Source: Nitzschia sp. pyKryTriq1 | Taxonomy: Eukaryota; Bacillariophyta; Bacillariophyceae; Bacillariales; Bacillariaceae | Assembly: GCA_956465555.1 (NCBI GenBank) | Contig: OY101117.1 | Span: forward strand, 1,612,001-1,676,000 | Length of the DNA stretch: 64,000 nt | Reading direction: 5' to 3' | In this document: piece after piece, positions 1 to 11,397 of the stretch | Layout of the letters: each line of letters opens with the position of its first letter | How positions within the stretch are numbered: position 1 is the stretch's first letter | Notes under the pieces: generated by a model | Database searches by the model: none | Told to the model about the DNA's origin: nothing | The model's input: the letters and a program-made list of their open reading frames with translations, nothing else | Position numbers and translations under genes: made by a program

Positions 1-6
1 CTCCAA

Positions 7-3000
7 TCAAGCTTTTCCTCGTCGAACCATGTGGAGTTGTAGGCGGTGTAGATCTTCCAGCGTTGTTGCTGTAGAAATCGTCTTGACTGGTTGCGCACCA
101 GCAAATCTCACTCGTCCAAATAACGGTCCCCCGTGGACGTCGCTTGTCGAGTGTTTTACGGCTGCAGAACCATGGCTTTCGAGCCACTGTCTAGCTGTAG
201 AAGCCGCCTCGTCAAGTTGTTGGGCTGCTGCGGCCTTTTTCTTCGCCATTGAATAAAGTTCGGCGCGGGGCGACTTCCCTGCGATTGGTTTGGATAGGTC
301 CACGACTTTGATCGAAGCTGTTTGGTTTCGATAGTTTGCAAGTGCCGAAGACAGCTGCATGAACGGACTAATATCTCCTTCGTCGGAGGTTTTCTCTTCC
401 CCGTCCGTTTTGTGTGCTGGCGCATTCAAAGGAGGTAGCTCCAAGAATGTCGAAACAGTTGCCTTCACTCTCCATTGGGCGGCGTCACGACGTGCCGCTT
501 GAAGAGCAGGCCGGAAGAGAGCGGCCTCAAATGCTCCAGCATAAGCCTCGGATGACATAGATTGCAACCCATCCCCACTTCGGCTCTGCTCTCGAAGCGT
601 TTCTGGAGCATATGATCTCCTCGGTGCACGTGCTTTGGTGGGCGATTTAGTGTCTTTGATGAATCGGATCTCGCTTTCGTATTCTTCGACTTGCCGATGA
701 AGAACATCCATGGCTTCCGTAAGCTGCAAAAATGCAGGGGGTTAGAAGACATTGCTGTTGCAGGAGAGAAATAAGCTGCAAAGAGAAACGTACCACGCGA
801 TTTTCTTGCTTGAGATTATTGATTTCTTCGGACGAGGTCATCTCTGCCGATTTGATGCGCGGTGCCGGCTGTGCACTTGTTCGCGCCAGCAACTTTTCGA
901 GTTCCGAAAGTCTAGTGTTTTGTACGGCAATTTCCTTCGATCGGAGGCTCAGACTCTTTTCCAGACTCGCCACCTTGGCATTGGCCAGAGCCAACTTGGG
1001 TTCCTTTTCTACAGCCTGTTCGAGGCTCTGCTCAATTGCACGCGACCGGACCAAATAGTTGACGTCTTCTTCGTCACCGTCCTTGGCGCGAATCGACCTT
1101 GCCAATAAAGTGACGCCTTCCCAGACATCAGCGACTTCGGGGGAAAACGGATGGAATCTTTGGTCAGCGGTCACGTTGAGGTTGGCAGTTCGCAGAACTG
1201 CTGCGAATTGAGAGACCAATCGCACCACTTCGTCGGTGGCTGCTTCGCAGGCGTGCAGTTTATCCGGGGTAATTCCTTCTTCCGAAGAAATCATGCTGAA
1301 AATTTTGCCTAGCAAATCGTCAGCGGCAGCCCTCCAACGATCAGCCACTCCTGAAATATCTCCAACGGTGCTATCGTCCTGAACATCTAATGTGGCCAAT
1401 CGTAGGCATGACTTGGTCGCTTCAGCTGATGCCTTGTCGAGCTTTCGTAGTAGACGCTTGAGCGCTTCGACAAGAACCTTGGTCTTTTCTACCATTTCGG
1501 GCGTCCTCACGGAATCCCCGAAGTTCAAGACCGAGGCGACAGCCGCGTAGCAACCCAGACTCGAATACTTGGCACGAGATGCGTCGCGGAAGAGCCTCAA
1601 CGCTGGTGGCTTCCAGTGCATGGGAACCAAAGACTCCCCGTCGTGCTCAATGTGAGATCGCAAGGTCTGCATGGTGCTGATAACAGTTTGACGGAAGGCT
1701 CCAATGTTCGATTGATGGGGCGACAGGACCCCCTCTTCCTTGAGGGTGTTCAATACATTGCCTAGTACCATGTCCATCTCGTTCATCGAATGTCCCATGA
1801 TAGATCCGAGCTCTGCCGATGCGTCGGGACCGACGATATCCGGCCACTGACCCGCCGAAAGCAACCACAGCAAGTCTCCACTAACATCAATAGCAACATG
1901 GGCAACTTCTGACTGGTGAATCATGGTCGCTGCCGTCTGTTGCTGCTCGTCTGTGAGCATAATAGCTTCGGAAAGGAACTCCTCCTTTTCGTCTTCCCCT
2001 TTGTCAGATCGCCACTCCCATGCCCGAGCACGGATAGTCTTGGCAAAGGATCTCGCAATGCCATCCAATGACAAGGAGGCCTTGCCCACCACCTTGGACA
2101 GCAACAGTTCACCTTTGATGGAGGCGATTTCTGCCGAGGCGACACTGGGTGGCAACATGCTTTCGAGACGTTCCGACAAATGCAAACGGACTTGGGAGTC
2201 GATTCTATCGATTGCAGCTTGAGCCTCTCGTTTGCGCATCTCCGCGGCATCTTGGACCAGTTGAGCGGCACGCGCCAAAGCCTTTTGAGAGGCTGACACG
2301 AGATCGCTCTTTTCCCCTTCTCCGCCCTGTTGCAATTCGAGCAGAGCTTTCTTTTCTTGTTTGAGGGTTTCGACCGTTCCACGATAGTTGCTGACTGCAC
2401 GTTGAAAATCTTCTTCGCGCTTTCGCTGCCTATTTGACAAAGATAAAAATAAAATAAGAAACAAAGCACAAATCGACCCATCAAGACACCACAGAGACAA
2501 GTCTTACATTTTGATGGCTTCTTCCAAGTTCCGAATGACAGTTTCGCGGTCTTCCAGATCCCTATTTAGCGCCTTGAGTTCTTCGGCCTGTACTTCTTCC
2601 ATTTCTGCCGTGATATCGGCGGCTTCTTCCAGCTCTCGAATCAGTTGTTGACAGGTCACCAATTCTTCTTCCAACGACAAGACTCGATCCGATAAGTCTT
2701 CGACCATAACTTCATACGCGCTTCCCTGTTCAACCATATCTTTAAGATCGGAAATTTGCTCCTCCAAGTCTGTCTTCAAGTTACGAAGCATTTGTAATTC
2801 ATTGATCTGGGCCTTTCCTTCTTCGGCCTGTTTTTCCGCAGCCCGCAGTTGTCGCGAGAGATCCATCTGTTGGACCGACGACTGTTCTCGCAACCGAATC
2901 AATGCGTCTCGCAATCGCGCATTCTGAATACTCAAATTGGACGCGTGATCTTGTGCCTCATTGGAGGGTCCATCACCCTCTGTCGTACCGGTAGGAGCCT

Positions 3001-4351
3001 CCGTCGCCGCTTGCATCGCCGCTTCTTGGGCCGCCTTGGCATGTTCTAATTCCATGCGCATTTCTTCCACTTCCATTTGAGCCGTTTCGGTATCCAATTT
3101 CAATTCCTCGTATCTATCTTCCAATGATTCTTTTTCTTCTTGTAACTGTTCCTTGTCCAGAGTCAGTTCCTCCACAGTATTGTCTAACTCCTGCTTGTCC
3201 AACTCCAATTGTTCGACTCGTCGATTCAAACTGGCCACTTCCGCTTGCAGCCTTGCCCGCTCTTTGTAATGAGTCGCATCAGACGCTCCTCTTACTTCAC
3301 TCTGAGCTGCCAGGTTGGCTAATTCATTTTGCAATTGTTCGCATTCTGCCTTGGCCTTTGTCAATTCGACTTGATAGGTTTTGACTTGTTCTCGTTCCTG
3401 ATCCAATTGTTGTTGAACATCCTTTTGGGACGCCTTGAGATCTTGCGTGCGTTGCTCAAACTGCTCTTGCAATTCTTGAATTTTGACTTGCAACGAAGGC
3501 CCCTCTTCGACACTACTACTGCTACTTTTCGCCGGAGTCGCAGCAGCAGGCGCCGCCGTGGGGGCTGGTTCGAGCTGGGCCGCCAGAACCTTATCATGCA
3601 AATCGGCAATTTCCTTGGCTTGAGCGGAAGCCTCTTCCTTTGCTTTCGAGAGTTCTTCCTTCAAAGAAGCGACTTCCTTGTCTTTGGACTGGAGTTGACT
3701 TTTGAGTGTTTCGATTTCACTTTCCAGTTGCGACGTGGCAGCCGAAGTAGTAGTAGTAGTAGCAGCAGCAGCTGCAGCCGGTGTTTCGTCCATGGCTGTC
3801 AAAGAGCCCGTGGAAGACGTCGGAGTTCGTCCCGCCAACTGGGCCCGCCGTTGTCGGATTTCTTCCAGCCGCGTCGCCGTTGTGGTGGAAGCCGAGGGTG
3901 TGGAAGTCGCCGGTGTCCGGCTGGTGTTTGTGGCGGCGGTAGGAGGGCGCGAAGGAGTAGCGGTGGCGGTACTACCATCACCACTCGTTTCAGCGGCGTT
4001 GGTGGTACCGGTACCCCCACGGACACGTCCCGGCGTTCGAGCCACGGGAGTGTCTCCTCCACTGGTCGCCAGTTCTCGTTTCAATCGCAATTCTTCCAAT
4101 CTTGTGAGTTGCCTTTTCTTGACCAAGTTACTCTTGACAAAGAGACCACATTGAGGGGGCGACTCAAAGTATGATTCTCCTTGCACCGTGCCGTCATTTT
4201 TGCCAAGACCCACACTGGCACCCGTCAAGCGAACGCCTACCCAATCGTCGCCGTCGGCAAATTGAACGGAGCCTAGAAAAGCCACCACTCCTTCGAGTTG
4301 ACGGTTATCGCGGTTTACGTGGACGGGATCATTCATCGATAAGGACGACAT
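7..4351 (-). CDS. DCTN1: Dynactin subunit 1 (p150-Glued homologue)
   Basis: Three exons, 4351-2508, 2429-794 and 723-7, joined by GT-AG introns of 78 and 70 bp that keep frame; the product is about 1398 aa against about 1280 in human. The N-terminus is a CAP-Gly domain with the canonical GKNDG motif at residues 50-54, the part that binds microtubule and EB1 C-termini. A Ser/Thr/Pro/Ala-rich linker follows (about 85-205), then a long Glu/Gln/Leu-rich coiled coil (about 210-615), then a helical C-terminal half as in the dynactin p150 family. p150 is the microtubule-binding arm of dynactin, the dynein activator. The ATG at 4351 is right in front of the CAP-Gly fold. The family call rests on domain order. 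It is intact, and the stop lies at the window edge. The CDS carries one GTACCGGTAC at 4005-4014. Confidence 0.9.
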
Positions 4352-5400
4352 GGTATTGAAGTGGGTGCAGTACGGATACGGTACTGCACGAAGTAGCCTA
4401 TCTACTACAAACTATGCACAGCTGCCACGAGCACCTGGATCCCAATTTTCAATCCAACCAAAAGAACTGTACTTTTCACAGTCAGTCAGTTAATCCTAGA
4501 GACCGTAACAAACGTCTCGCAATAATAGAGAGGTCTGTAGTGGAAAAGCCACCAAGGAAATGAGATTGTAAAAGGCTACAAGTACCGGTAGGATGAATGA
4601 GGTGTAAATACATACCGATATATCTCTCCATCTGATGAGAGACGCGTACCACGCTGCGTAGTGCGTAACCCACGCACAACGCACAACACAATGGCGGTAG
4701 CCATGCCGGGGCTTTTGCGTTTCCGCGCATTGCCAGTGTTGTTCGTTAATTCGAAATTGTCGAGCGATTGTCCGCTTGTTCGATGGTTGTTCGACATCTC
4801 CTTCCAACTCGAACATCTAAAAATTATCGGACATTTCGGGCGGGAGCCCAACGGACCCATTTCACCTTTCATCTCTTGCTTTCATTCATGTGTATCACTT
4901 TCATTCCCGAATACGACTCAGTAGCCGAGCACAATAAATCTACGTACCGGTGCAATCAATGCCGAGCCTGCCTGGTCTCATTCCCGCCAGAAAAGTTTGC
5001 CCCACCCACGTGTTCACCACCTCTACCTATCAGGTACCGTGGTGTACCGGTACCACAATCGGATGGGGAGAGACCATCAACATTATGCTCTGCATGCTTC
5101 CGTTTTATCACACCAGCCGATCCAGAGCCGATCTCCAGACCTCGTTGCTCCATGTGATGGGCGACGAACGGATCACGTTGTCTTTGCTCGTCGGGTCTTG
5201 GCAAGAAGGCAAATACTAAGTCACACGATAACGTAACACAATAATCTGGTCTCTGGTCGTCTCGTCCCACGTCCCACGTCCCACGACGACTGTCTTCTCT
5301 GCTTCCACATCCATACGTTACCATTTCCTTCTTCTTCTGCTGCGTAGAGGCAAAATCCGTACAGTACGCATATTTCGAATACACAACAGCATTGAAAATA
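4352..5400. other. Divergent intergenic region, dynactin / epimerase
   Basis: About 1 kb between two genes that point away from each other. It holds GTAC-rich patches, including a perfect GTACCGGTAC at 5044-5053, and three tandem copies of CGTCCCA at 5263-5283. Small open frames here have no coding character. It presumably carries both promoters; no TATA box stands out. Confidence 0.55.
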
Positions 5401-8400
5401 ATGTCACGCTCCAATGGCTGGGGATTCGAATCCCCCAAGCCGAGAAAAAGCCACGACAGTACTGAAGAGCAGAGCCCGCGCTACTCTTATTCGTACGACG
5501 ACGACGACGAACACGATGAATTCGAAGATGATGACGAGTTTTTGAGTGACCAAGAAATGCCGCATCAACGACGACGAAGCGCTAGCTATGGAGACGCTGA
5601 AGACATTCTTTTGAACACGGGCTACTACGAAAGCTTTTCGATGGAGGAACAGCAAGCCAGCACATCATCTACATCACCCAACAAATCCACCTTGCCAGTT
5701 CCCGGGGACGACATTCACACCATGACCAAGGGGCTGCACCATCGAAACAATACGGGAATGCACAATCGAGGTGGTGGTGGTGGTAGCCACCCACAAAACC
5801 AAAAAGGCCCACAAACGCCGCGGCAAAGCAACCTGGGATACGAATTCTATCGCACCCCGACACCCAAACGAAAACCGCTGCATCCGGGATACCACCACCA
5901 CCACGGAACCTGGCAGTTGTCGTATTGGAGACGACCCAAGCTTCTCAAGTTTTGTCTAGCCCTGGGCTTTGGAGCCTATCTCGTGCTCTTGGTGAAAAGT
6001 TCTGTCTGGCTCTTGAAATCATCATCATCTGGTGGCAGCGGCGACGGGGCAGGGACTCATCATCATAGACTCGGCGGCGGCGGCGCTGCGGAGAATGTCT
6101 ACGGGAAGACTGGACCCGACTGGATCCAGGATTGGACGGGGCCTCACTTTGGTGGTGGAGCTTCTTCCACGTCGTCCTGGAGTCAAGACTTGGTCGTCAT
6201 GCGACGAATGTCTCGCGTAGAAATGGAACAGCGAGCTCTGAAGAGACGCGAACGAACGAGACCGAAGCGATCCTTGTCGTCGTCAAGTTCAAGTAGCAGT
6301 AGCTATGGGTATGCGATTCAACGAATGGATCATCGTCCACCCCCACCAACAACGCAAGCACATCTGCAACGACCCTTCTCGTCTCTGGCGTCAATGGACC
6401 AACTTTGCGGATTTGTAGCCCAGAATGACAGTCTGGAACAACCCAATCACTATCCCGCCGAAACGGCCTTGAACGGAAATTCCGCTCGGGTCTTGATTAC
6501 TGGCATTTTGAATCCAGTCGGCTTTCCGCTCGCCATGTACTTGCACCACCGGTGTGGGGTGGAAGTCATTGGGGGCTTGGATCTCATGTATCCAAATACA
6601 GTCGAAAATCGATTGCAACTGGTGCATGATCGAATGGCCCTACTCCACACTAACATTCCGAAACTGGTCAAACCCATCGGTCTCTCCTTTGTGGGGGTGG
6701 ATCCCAAAACGCACAACGGCAGGAATACGCAGGGGGGAGAAGACGATTTTCTCGATTGGAAACCAACACATGTAGTACACTTGGCTTCCTATTCCCCAGA
6801 TGTCTATTCAGATGCTTCAGTTGATCCTACTTGGCGGAATTCTCAGTCCCCGTATGTTCGAGACAATGGCGGCGGATATCTCTCCTCGGCTCCATTTTTC
6901 GCATTACGATCTAGTATGGTCGCCATGGAACAACTCTTGCAACGATTGAATCAAGTACCTCCTGACGAACGGCCCCACTTTGTCTATGCTTCGGTAGCTC
7001 CCAGCACCGCATCCTCTCCGCTACAGGCAGCAAGCAAACTAGTTGACGAAGTCTTGGCTCGAACCTATTCCTTTCCCTCTATTGCGATCCGACTTCCAAG
7101 TACCATCTATGGACCATGGGGTCAGCCAGGATCGGTGGTTCATGATCTGATGGAAGCCGCTGCCACCAAATGGGGCACCAATTCTACAACGTCATCTTTG
7201 TCGTCGTTGCAGGCCCCAGCCAAAAATTCAGAAACTACCACTACTACGGGTAGTCCTCTGGATTTGCTTCACGTGGATGATGCCGTTGAAGCTATTGTGG
7301 CGGCTATGCAGTATCAAACCCCTCATGCCATTGCAGTCGATTTAACATCGGCAGCGCCTACCACAACAGTGCAAGATGTGGCGACAAACTTGGAGTCCAT
7401 GGCACCTGGAAGTAGTAATGGACTTGCTCCCCTTGTCAAGGCGTCGCGGCAACTCGACACAACGGAGTATGCGTCTCGTCGTGCTCTTTGGAAGTGGGAA
7501 CCACGGGTGGGACTCCAACAGGGCTTGCTATACACAATGGCTTGGCATTTGCATCGACACGCACCGTATGGGCCCGCTCGGGTTGAAACCGCCGACGGTT
7601 TTTTGAAGCGACATGGGCAACCTACCTGTGCGGCATCCGATTGGGGATGTCACAAAGGAAAGCACTATGTACCGTGCCTGTCGGAATGCAATACCCGTGA
7701 TCAGTGCTTGCCCAGTGTCTTTGATGAGATTCGGTCGTTGGTGTTTAATGTCACGGAAGGATGTGATATTGTCTTGTACACGCAATCAATGGGGTACAAT
7801 GTTCAAGATTTGGAATTGCATGCGGAATACATGGACGATGCTGATTTAGGGTCCAAGGATAAGTTGATTTGCAATTTTGCTTTTGTTCCCCGAGAATCCG
7901 ACCTCGTAGCTACGGTCACTTCGAAAGTGCCCAACGAACAATTGGCCAAATTTGGTATCAAACCGCAAGTCACGGACTCCGGGAATGATATGAAAGAACG
8001 CAAACTAAATGGTTTGAATGGACGCCTCTTGTATCGAGGCTGGATATTGTTGTGGGTCCGAGATGCCGTGGAGGAATTGAGTGTCCCAGACAAATCCCTA
8101 TTGAAACTGTCACCCGGCAAACTGTTCGCTCCCGATGTTGGTCGAGCCATTTTTATGGAAGAAAACTTTTCAGTGTCCCCCGATATTGATGATGTGTCCT
8201 TCCTGGTAGGCGAAATGAATCGGAAACCCTTTCCGAAACGTACCCTAAAAAAGGATGTTCATATGAAGGACCAACTGGGAAAGGAGACTGTCAAACGCAA
8301 AAAGTTCCGCCTCCCTCCCGAACCACGACGCCGTGCCGCCATTTTGTTTGCTCCTCTTCGTATCCCGAACGACCCTCGTGATTCGACGGTAAAGCGATAC

Positions 8401-9066
8401 AAAAATCGAGAAAAGAAACTGAACGTTCATGATGCCGCCAAATTCATGGTGTACGAATTGGGCACCGATGTTGCGGATCGAGAAGCTACTCGACGCCAGA
8501 GAGATTTTTACGAAAAAATCCCCTCGTATATCAATCGCAACGGTGAAATGCGATCTTTTGAAGAACCTTGGTATAGGTATTCCATGCGTCATTGGGTACG
8601 AACACGTTGGGTCGTTCATGATATGCATTTGGAAGAAAGTCGACTGCTGAGATGCGATTGGTATCAAGAACATTTGGCGTGGGGCACTGAATTGGATCAA
8701 TTGAGTTTCGCTCATGTCATGGCGGTACGAGAATTGAAACGCCGTATAGCCCACAATGAGCCTGATGATCACGTCAAGACGTTCATTGAACAACATCCTC
8801 ACCTCAAAGAACTGACTGATTCGTACGAATGGTATCCTATGGAAACAGATGCAAACCAGTTGTACCGAGAGCCTGTTCATTGGATGTCCGCACTTCCAGA
8901 TCATTTTATGGGAGAGGAAGAACAACCAGTGGCCGAGGAAACGGAAGAGACTGACCCCAAGGAACCCACTCCACTCTTTGTGCGAATCATGTCGGAACGC
9001 GTCATGGCGGCTTCCCGAAAAGTATGGGCCAAGGCCCGGAAACAAAACAAGAAAAAGAAGAAATGA
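5401..9066 (+). CDS. Type II membrane protein with degenerate NAD-epimerase domain and unknown C-terminal domain
   Basis: A single exon of 1221 aa; the start is the ATG at 5401 (an upstream in-frame TTG is not credible). Residues 1-180 are low complexity: Asp-rich, His/Gly-rich and Ser-rich. A hydrophobic segment at about 181-205 fits a type II Golgi/ER anchor. From about 360 to 700 the fold resembles extended SDR nucleotide-sugar epimerases such as UDP-glucuronate 4-epimerases (start VLITG, later an ASK near the usual YxxxK). Two hallmarks are changed: the TGxxGxxG loop reads TGILNPVG, and the Tyr four residues before the Lys is Gln. Residues about 720-1221 are a conserved-looking domain I do not recognise, with clustered Cys near its start and a Lys-rich end. 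Catalysis is doubtful; a glycan-related structural or binding role is inference. Confidence 0.7.
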   Translation: MSRSNGWGFESPKPRKSHDSTEEQSPRYSYSYDDDDEHDEFEDDDEFLSDQEMPHQRRRSASYGDAEDILLNTGYYESFSMEEQQASTSSTSPNKSTLPVPGDDIHTMTKGLHHRNNTGMHNRGGGGGSHPQNQKGPQTPRQSNLGYEFYRTPTPKRKPLHPGYHHHHGTWQLSYWRRPKLLKFCLALGFGAYLVLLVKSSVWLLKSSSSGGSGDGAGTHHHRLGGGGAAENVYGKTGPDWIQDWTGPHFGGGASSTSSWSQDLVVMRRMSRVEMEQRALKRRERTRPKRSLSSSSSSSSSYGYAIQRMDHRPPPPTTQAHLQRPFSSLASMDQLCGFVAQNDSLEQPNHYPAETALNGNSARVLITGILNPVGFPLAMYLHHRCGVEVIGGLDLMYPNTVENRLQLVHDRMALLHTNIPKLVKPIGLSFVGVDPKTHNGRNTQGGEDDFLDWKPTHVVHLASYSPDVYSDASVDPTWRNSQSPYVRDNGGGYLSSAPFFALRSSMVAMEQLLQRLNQVPPDERPHFVYASVAPSTASSPLQAASKLVDEVLARTYSFPSIAIRLPSTIYGPWGQPGSVVHDLMEAAATKWGTNSTTSSLSSLQAPAKNSETTTTTGSPLDLLHVDDAVEAIVAAMQYQTPHAIAVDLTSAAPTTTVQDVATNLESMAPGSSNGLAPLVKASRQLDTTEYASRRALWKWEPRVGLQQGLLYTMAWHLHRHAPYGPARVETADGFLKRHGQPTCAASDWGCHKGKHYVPCLSECNTRDQCLPSVFDEIRSLVFNVTEGCDIVLYTQSMGYNVQDLELHAEYMDDADLGSKDKLICNFAFVPRESDLVATVTSKVPNEQLAKFGIKPQVTDSGNDMKERKLNGLNGRLLYRGWILLWVRDAVEELSVPDKSLLKLSPGKLFAPDVGRAIFMEENFSVSPDIDDVSFLVGEMNRKPFPKRTLKKDVHMKDQLGKETVKRKKFRLPPEPRRRAAILFAPLRIPNDPRDSTVKRYKNREKKLNVHDAAKFMVYELGTDVADREATRRQRDFYEKIPSYINRNGEMRSFEEPWYRYSMRHWVRTRWVVHDMHLEESRLLRCDWYQEHLAWGTELDQLSFAHVMAVRELKRRIAHNEPDDHVKTFIEQHPHLKELTDSYEWYPMETDANQLYREPVHWMSALPDHFMGEEEQPVAEETEETDPKEPTPLFVRIMSERVMAASRKVWAKARKQNKKKKK

Positions 9067-9151
9067 GAGTACTAGACATACTGTAGTTGCAGCCCGAGAC
9101 CCACTTATTGCTTGCGTTTTTCTCAATGTTGCTACTATGTAGTTTTAGGCA

Positions 9152-10846
9152 CTATCGTTTTTTGGCTACGCGTTCCTTGGCGTTCCTTGCCTCCAATTCC
9201 CAATTCGTAGATAAACCAACAACAATTGCCAACAGCAGCATGTGAACCCAAGTTCCAGTCGCCATGCCCGCTACCAAACCAACGTCTCCACAAAAGTAGC
9301 TGTCATCACAAAACATTTCACGTTCGTGTCTCACAAAGGCAATGTAGTACGACAAAGGAACCGCCACAACCCAGTAGGCGAACACCACAATCGGAACTGT
9401 GACTAGCTGTCGTCCACAGCCCTTGATGATTCCATTGAGAGCTACTTGAATACCATCGGCAAATACGTATATAGCTAAGAGAGGTAACGTCCGGCTTGTT
9501 TCTAAGATGACATCTTCGGCGCCAGGAGCAAAGAGGGATGGCAAAAAGGTATGGGGTATGCAAAACAGCATGGTGCCCATTGCAAAACTCAAACATCCAG
9601 CACTGAGAATGCTCACGTTGGCCGCAAATGCAGCACCCTTGGGTTGTCCAGCTCCTAGCAAGTTCCCCACACGTGTTGACGCCGAAATTGCAAAGGCGAC
9701 TGGGAACATGAAGCAAAAGGTATTGATGGACTGATATATCGTCATACCACCCACAGCAACTTCGGGATCTGGCACCAGACGACCGGACAAGAAAATGGCC
9801 GTTTCAGAGGCCCACCACTCGGAAATAATAACAATTCCAGGCAACGCCAAGGCAAAGTATTGCATATGTCCGGGGATGGAAGAGACAGCAATCCAAAACT
9901 CGTTCCAAAAAGTAAGATGTGTTCTTCCAATAGACGTACCCCCCGACGATTCCAAAAGACGCCGCCGACCATGATCATAGAAGCAGAGGTAGCTGATGAT
10001 AAAGATTGGTTGGATAATATTGAAACATGTGGTCGCCACTGCACAACCAAGATACCCCCATTCCAGAAAGTAAATGAAAAAATAATTAAAGGGAACATGA
10101 AGGACAAGGCCAAGAACAGATGCTTTCGCCGGAACATCCGCCATACCAATGGATTGAAGCCACGCAGTAATTGTCCAGTTGATGGAATACCCCAGCAGAC
10201 TAGGTGCCAAAACCTGCAAGTACGCCTCTGTCATGGTAGATAGGAGCTCTGCCTGCCCCAGCGCGATCAAAACATCCTTCACTCCAAACAACCACCATAT
10301 AGCAATCGGAATTACAACCGACAATTGTATCACCATTCCACGCCAAAAGAAAATGACGGGAGTAATTGGTTCGTCATTTTGGCTGTTTGTTGTTTCTTCT
10401 CCTAATCCTATTCCACCCTCTTCTCCTGCCGCCAAATCAAAACTGACCCGCCGTCGTTTTTCATGAAGCATTCGTGAAACCAGCTCTCCCTTGGCCTGTC
10501 CCGACAAAGTACTGAGAGCCGAACTGAGACCCACTGACAAGCTCAAACCAGTGACATTACACAGTGTCGTCGCCAGAGCCGCAGCTGCCAACTCGTGGGC
10601 TCCGATCCCGCCAACAAATCGCAAAGAAATTAACCAGGGAATTTTGGTGAACACCATTCCCTGCAGGGTCGGAAGCGCCGTGTCCAGTTGATCTAACAGT
10701 TCCGCATATACTCGCGACAATAATGCCTTGTCGGGGGCGATCGCATTGTTATGTAACGGTATATTAGCGGGAGCGCTCAAAAGTGGCGATTCTTCAGTAG
10801 CCATAATCGTAGCATTTCTCGTTTCATCCTCGGACCTCGGTGGCAT
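9152..10846 (-). CDS. MATE family multidrug/organic cation exporter
   Basis: An intronless 564-aa membrane protein read from the ATG at 10846. About 12 hydrophobic segments follow a roughly 70-residue hydrophilic N-terminus. The sequence pattern, including the Gly/Ala-rich first helices and the AISASTRVGNLLGAGQ-type stretch in the second half, is that of eukaryotic MATE transporters, which export organic cations or metabolites in exchange for H+ or Na+. Length matches the family (450-600 aa). It converges on the epimerase gene with only 85 bp between stops and is divergent from the SDR gene. Substrate and membrane cannot be told from sequence. Confidence 0.9.
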   Translation of the reverse strand: MPPRSEDETRNATIMATEESPLLSAPANIPLHNNAIAPDKALLSRVYAELLDQLDTALPTLQGMVFTKIPWLISLRFVGGIGAHELAAAALATTLCNVTGLSLSVGLSSALSTLSGQAKGELVSRMLHEKRRRVSFDLAAGEEGGIGLGEETTNSQNDEPITPVIFFWRGMVIQLSVVIPIAIWWLFGVKDVLIALGQAELLSTMTEAYLQVLAPSLLGYSINWTITAWLQSIGMADVPAKASVLGLVLHVPFNYFFIYFLEWGYLGCAVATTCFNIIQPIFIISYLCFYDHGRRRLLESSGGTSIGRTHLTFWNEFWIAVSSIPGHMQYFALALPGIVIISEWWASETAIFLSGRLVPDPEVAVGGMTIYQSINTFCFMFPVAFAISASTRVGNLLGAGQPKGAAFAANVSILSAGCLSFAMGTMLFCIPHTFLPSLFAPGAEDVILETSRTLPLLAIYVFADGIQVALNGIIKGCGRQLVTVPIVVFAYWVVAVPLSYYIAFVRHEREMFCDDSYFCGDVGLVAGMATGTWVHMLLLAIVVGLSTNWELEARNAKERVAKKR

Positions 10847-11397
10847 AGTTCGTGGCTTGTATTATTACTGTACGAGCAGTGCTGCAAAGTTGAAAAGTGC
10901 AGCTACAAGCCTGTCCAAGGTAGTTGAAAGAAATTGAAATGCTCGTCAACAGTGTTTTCTCTGATAGCTTCTATTCCGAAGTCCAAGATGGTCGGTGGTG
11001 GGGAGAGGAGAGGAAGAAACTATGTACAGTAATAAAGTGAAGTCGACGTTCATCATCATGCGTGTTCTCGAAACGTGGTCGGTGCGGAGGACTGTGGCAC
11101 CAAAAAATGCGGTACCGGTACCTGGTACAGTACCGGTACCGTTACAGTGCAGTACCTGGTACTCTACCGGTACAAACTGTCGTAGTTTTCTACAGAGAAT
11201 GTCAGTCACGCACGCACTCATTTTTTATTTAATTTCGAGAAGAAATAATGACGTCATCCTTGCCGTACGAGTATCTTTGATCTTGGCTCGCTTCTCTGAT
11301 CTCTCGGCGGCATCACACTCAAAACCCTCGACCCTCCGCCTCGACGACCGACGACTTCGCACCTTCCACACAAAGTCACGAAGGATCACAAGGAACG
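10847..11397. other. Divergent promoter region, MATE / SDR, with GTAC tract and CRE
   Basis: The region between two divergent start codons. A GTAC-rich tract at about 11110-11175 contains GTACCGGTAC twice (11112-11121 and 11130-11139) plus several GGTACC and AGTACC units. A perfect CRE palindrome TGACGTCA lies at 11249-11256, 141 bp before the SDR start. Nothing here looks coding. Confidence 0.6.
11249..11256. promoter_or_regulatory. CRE palindrome upstream of the SDR gene
   Basis: TGACGTCA is the canonical bZIP/CRE site. In diatoms, TGACGT elements are known to mediate CO2/cAMP responses of carbonic anhydrase promoters. Function here is inferred from position only; an 8-mer is expected about once per 64 kb by chance. 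Confidence 0.35.
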
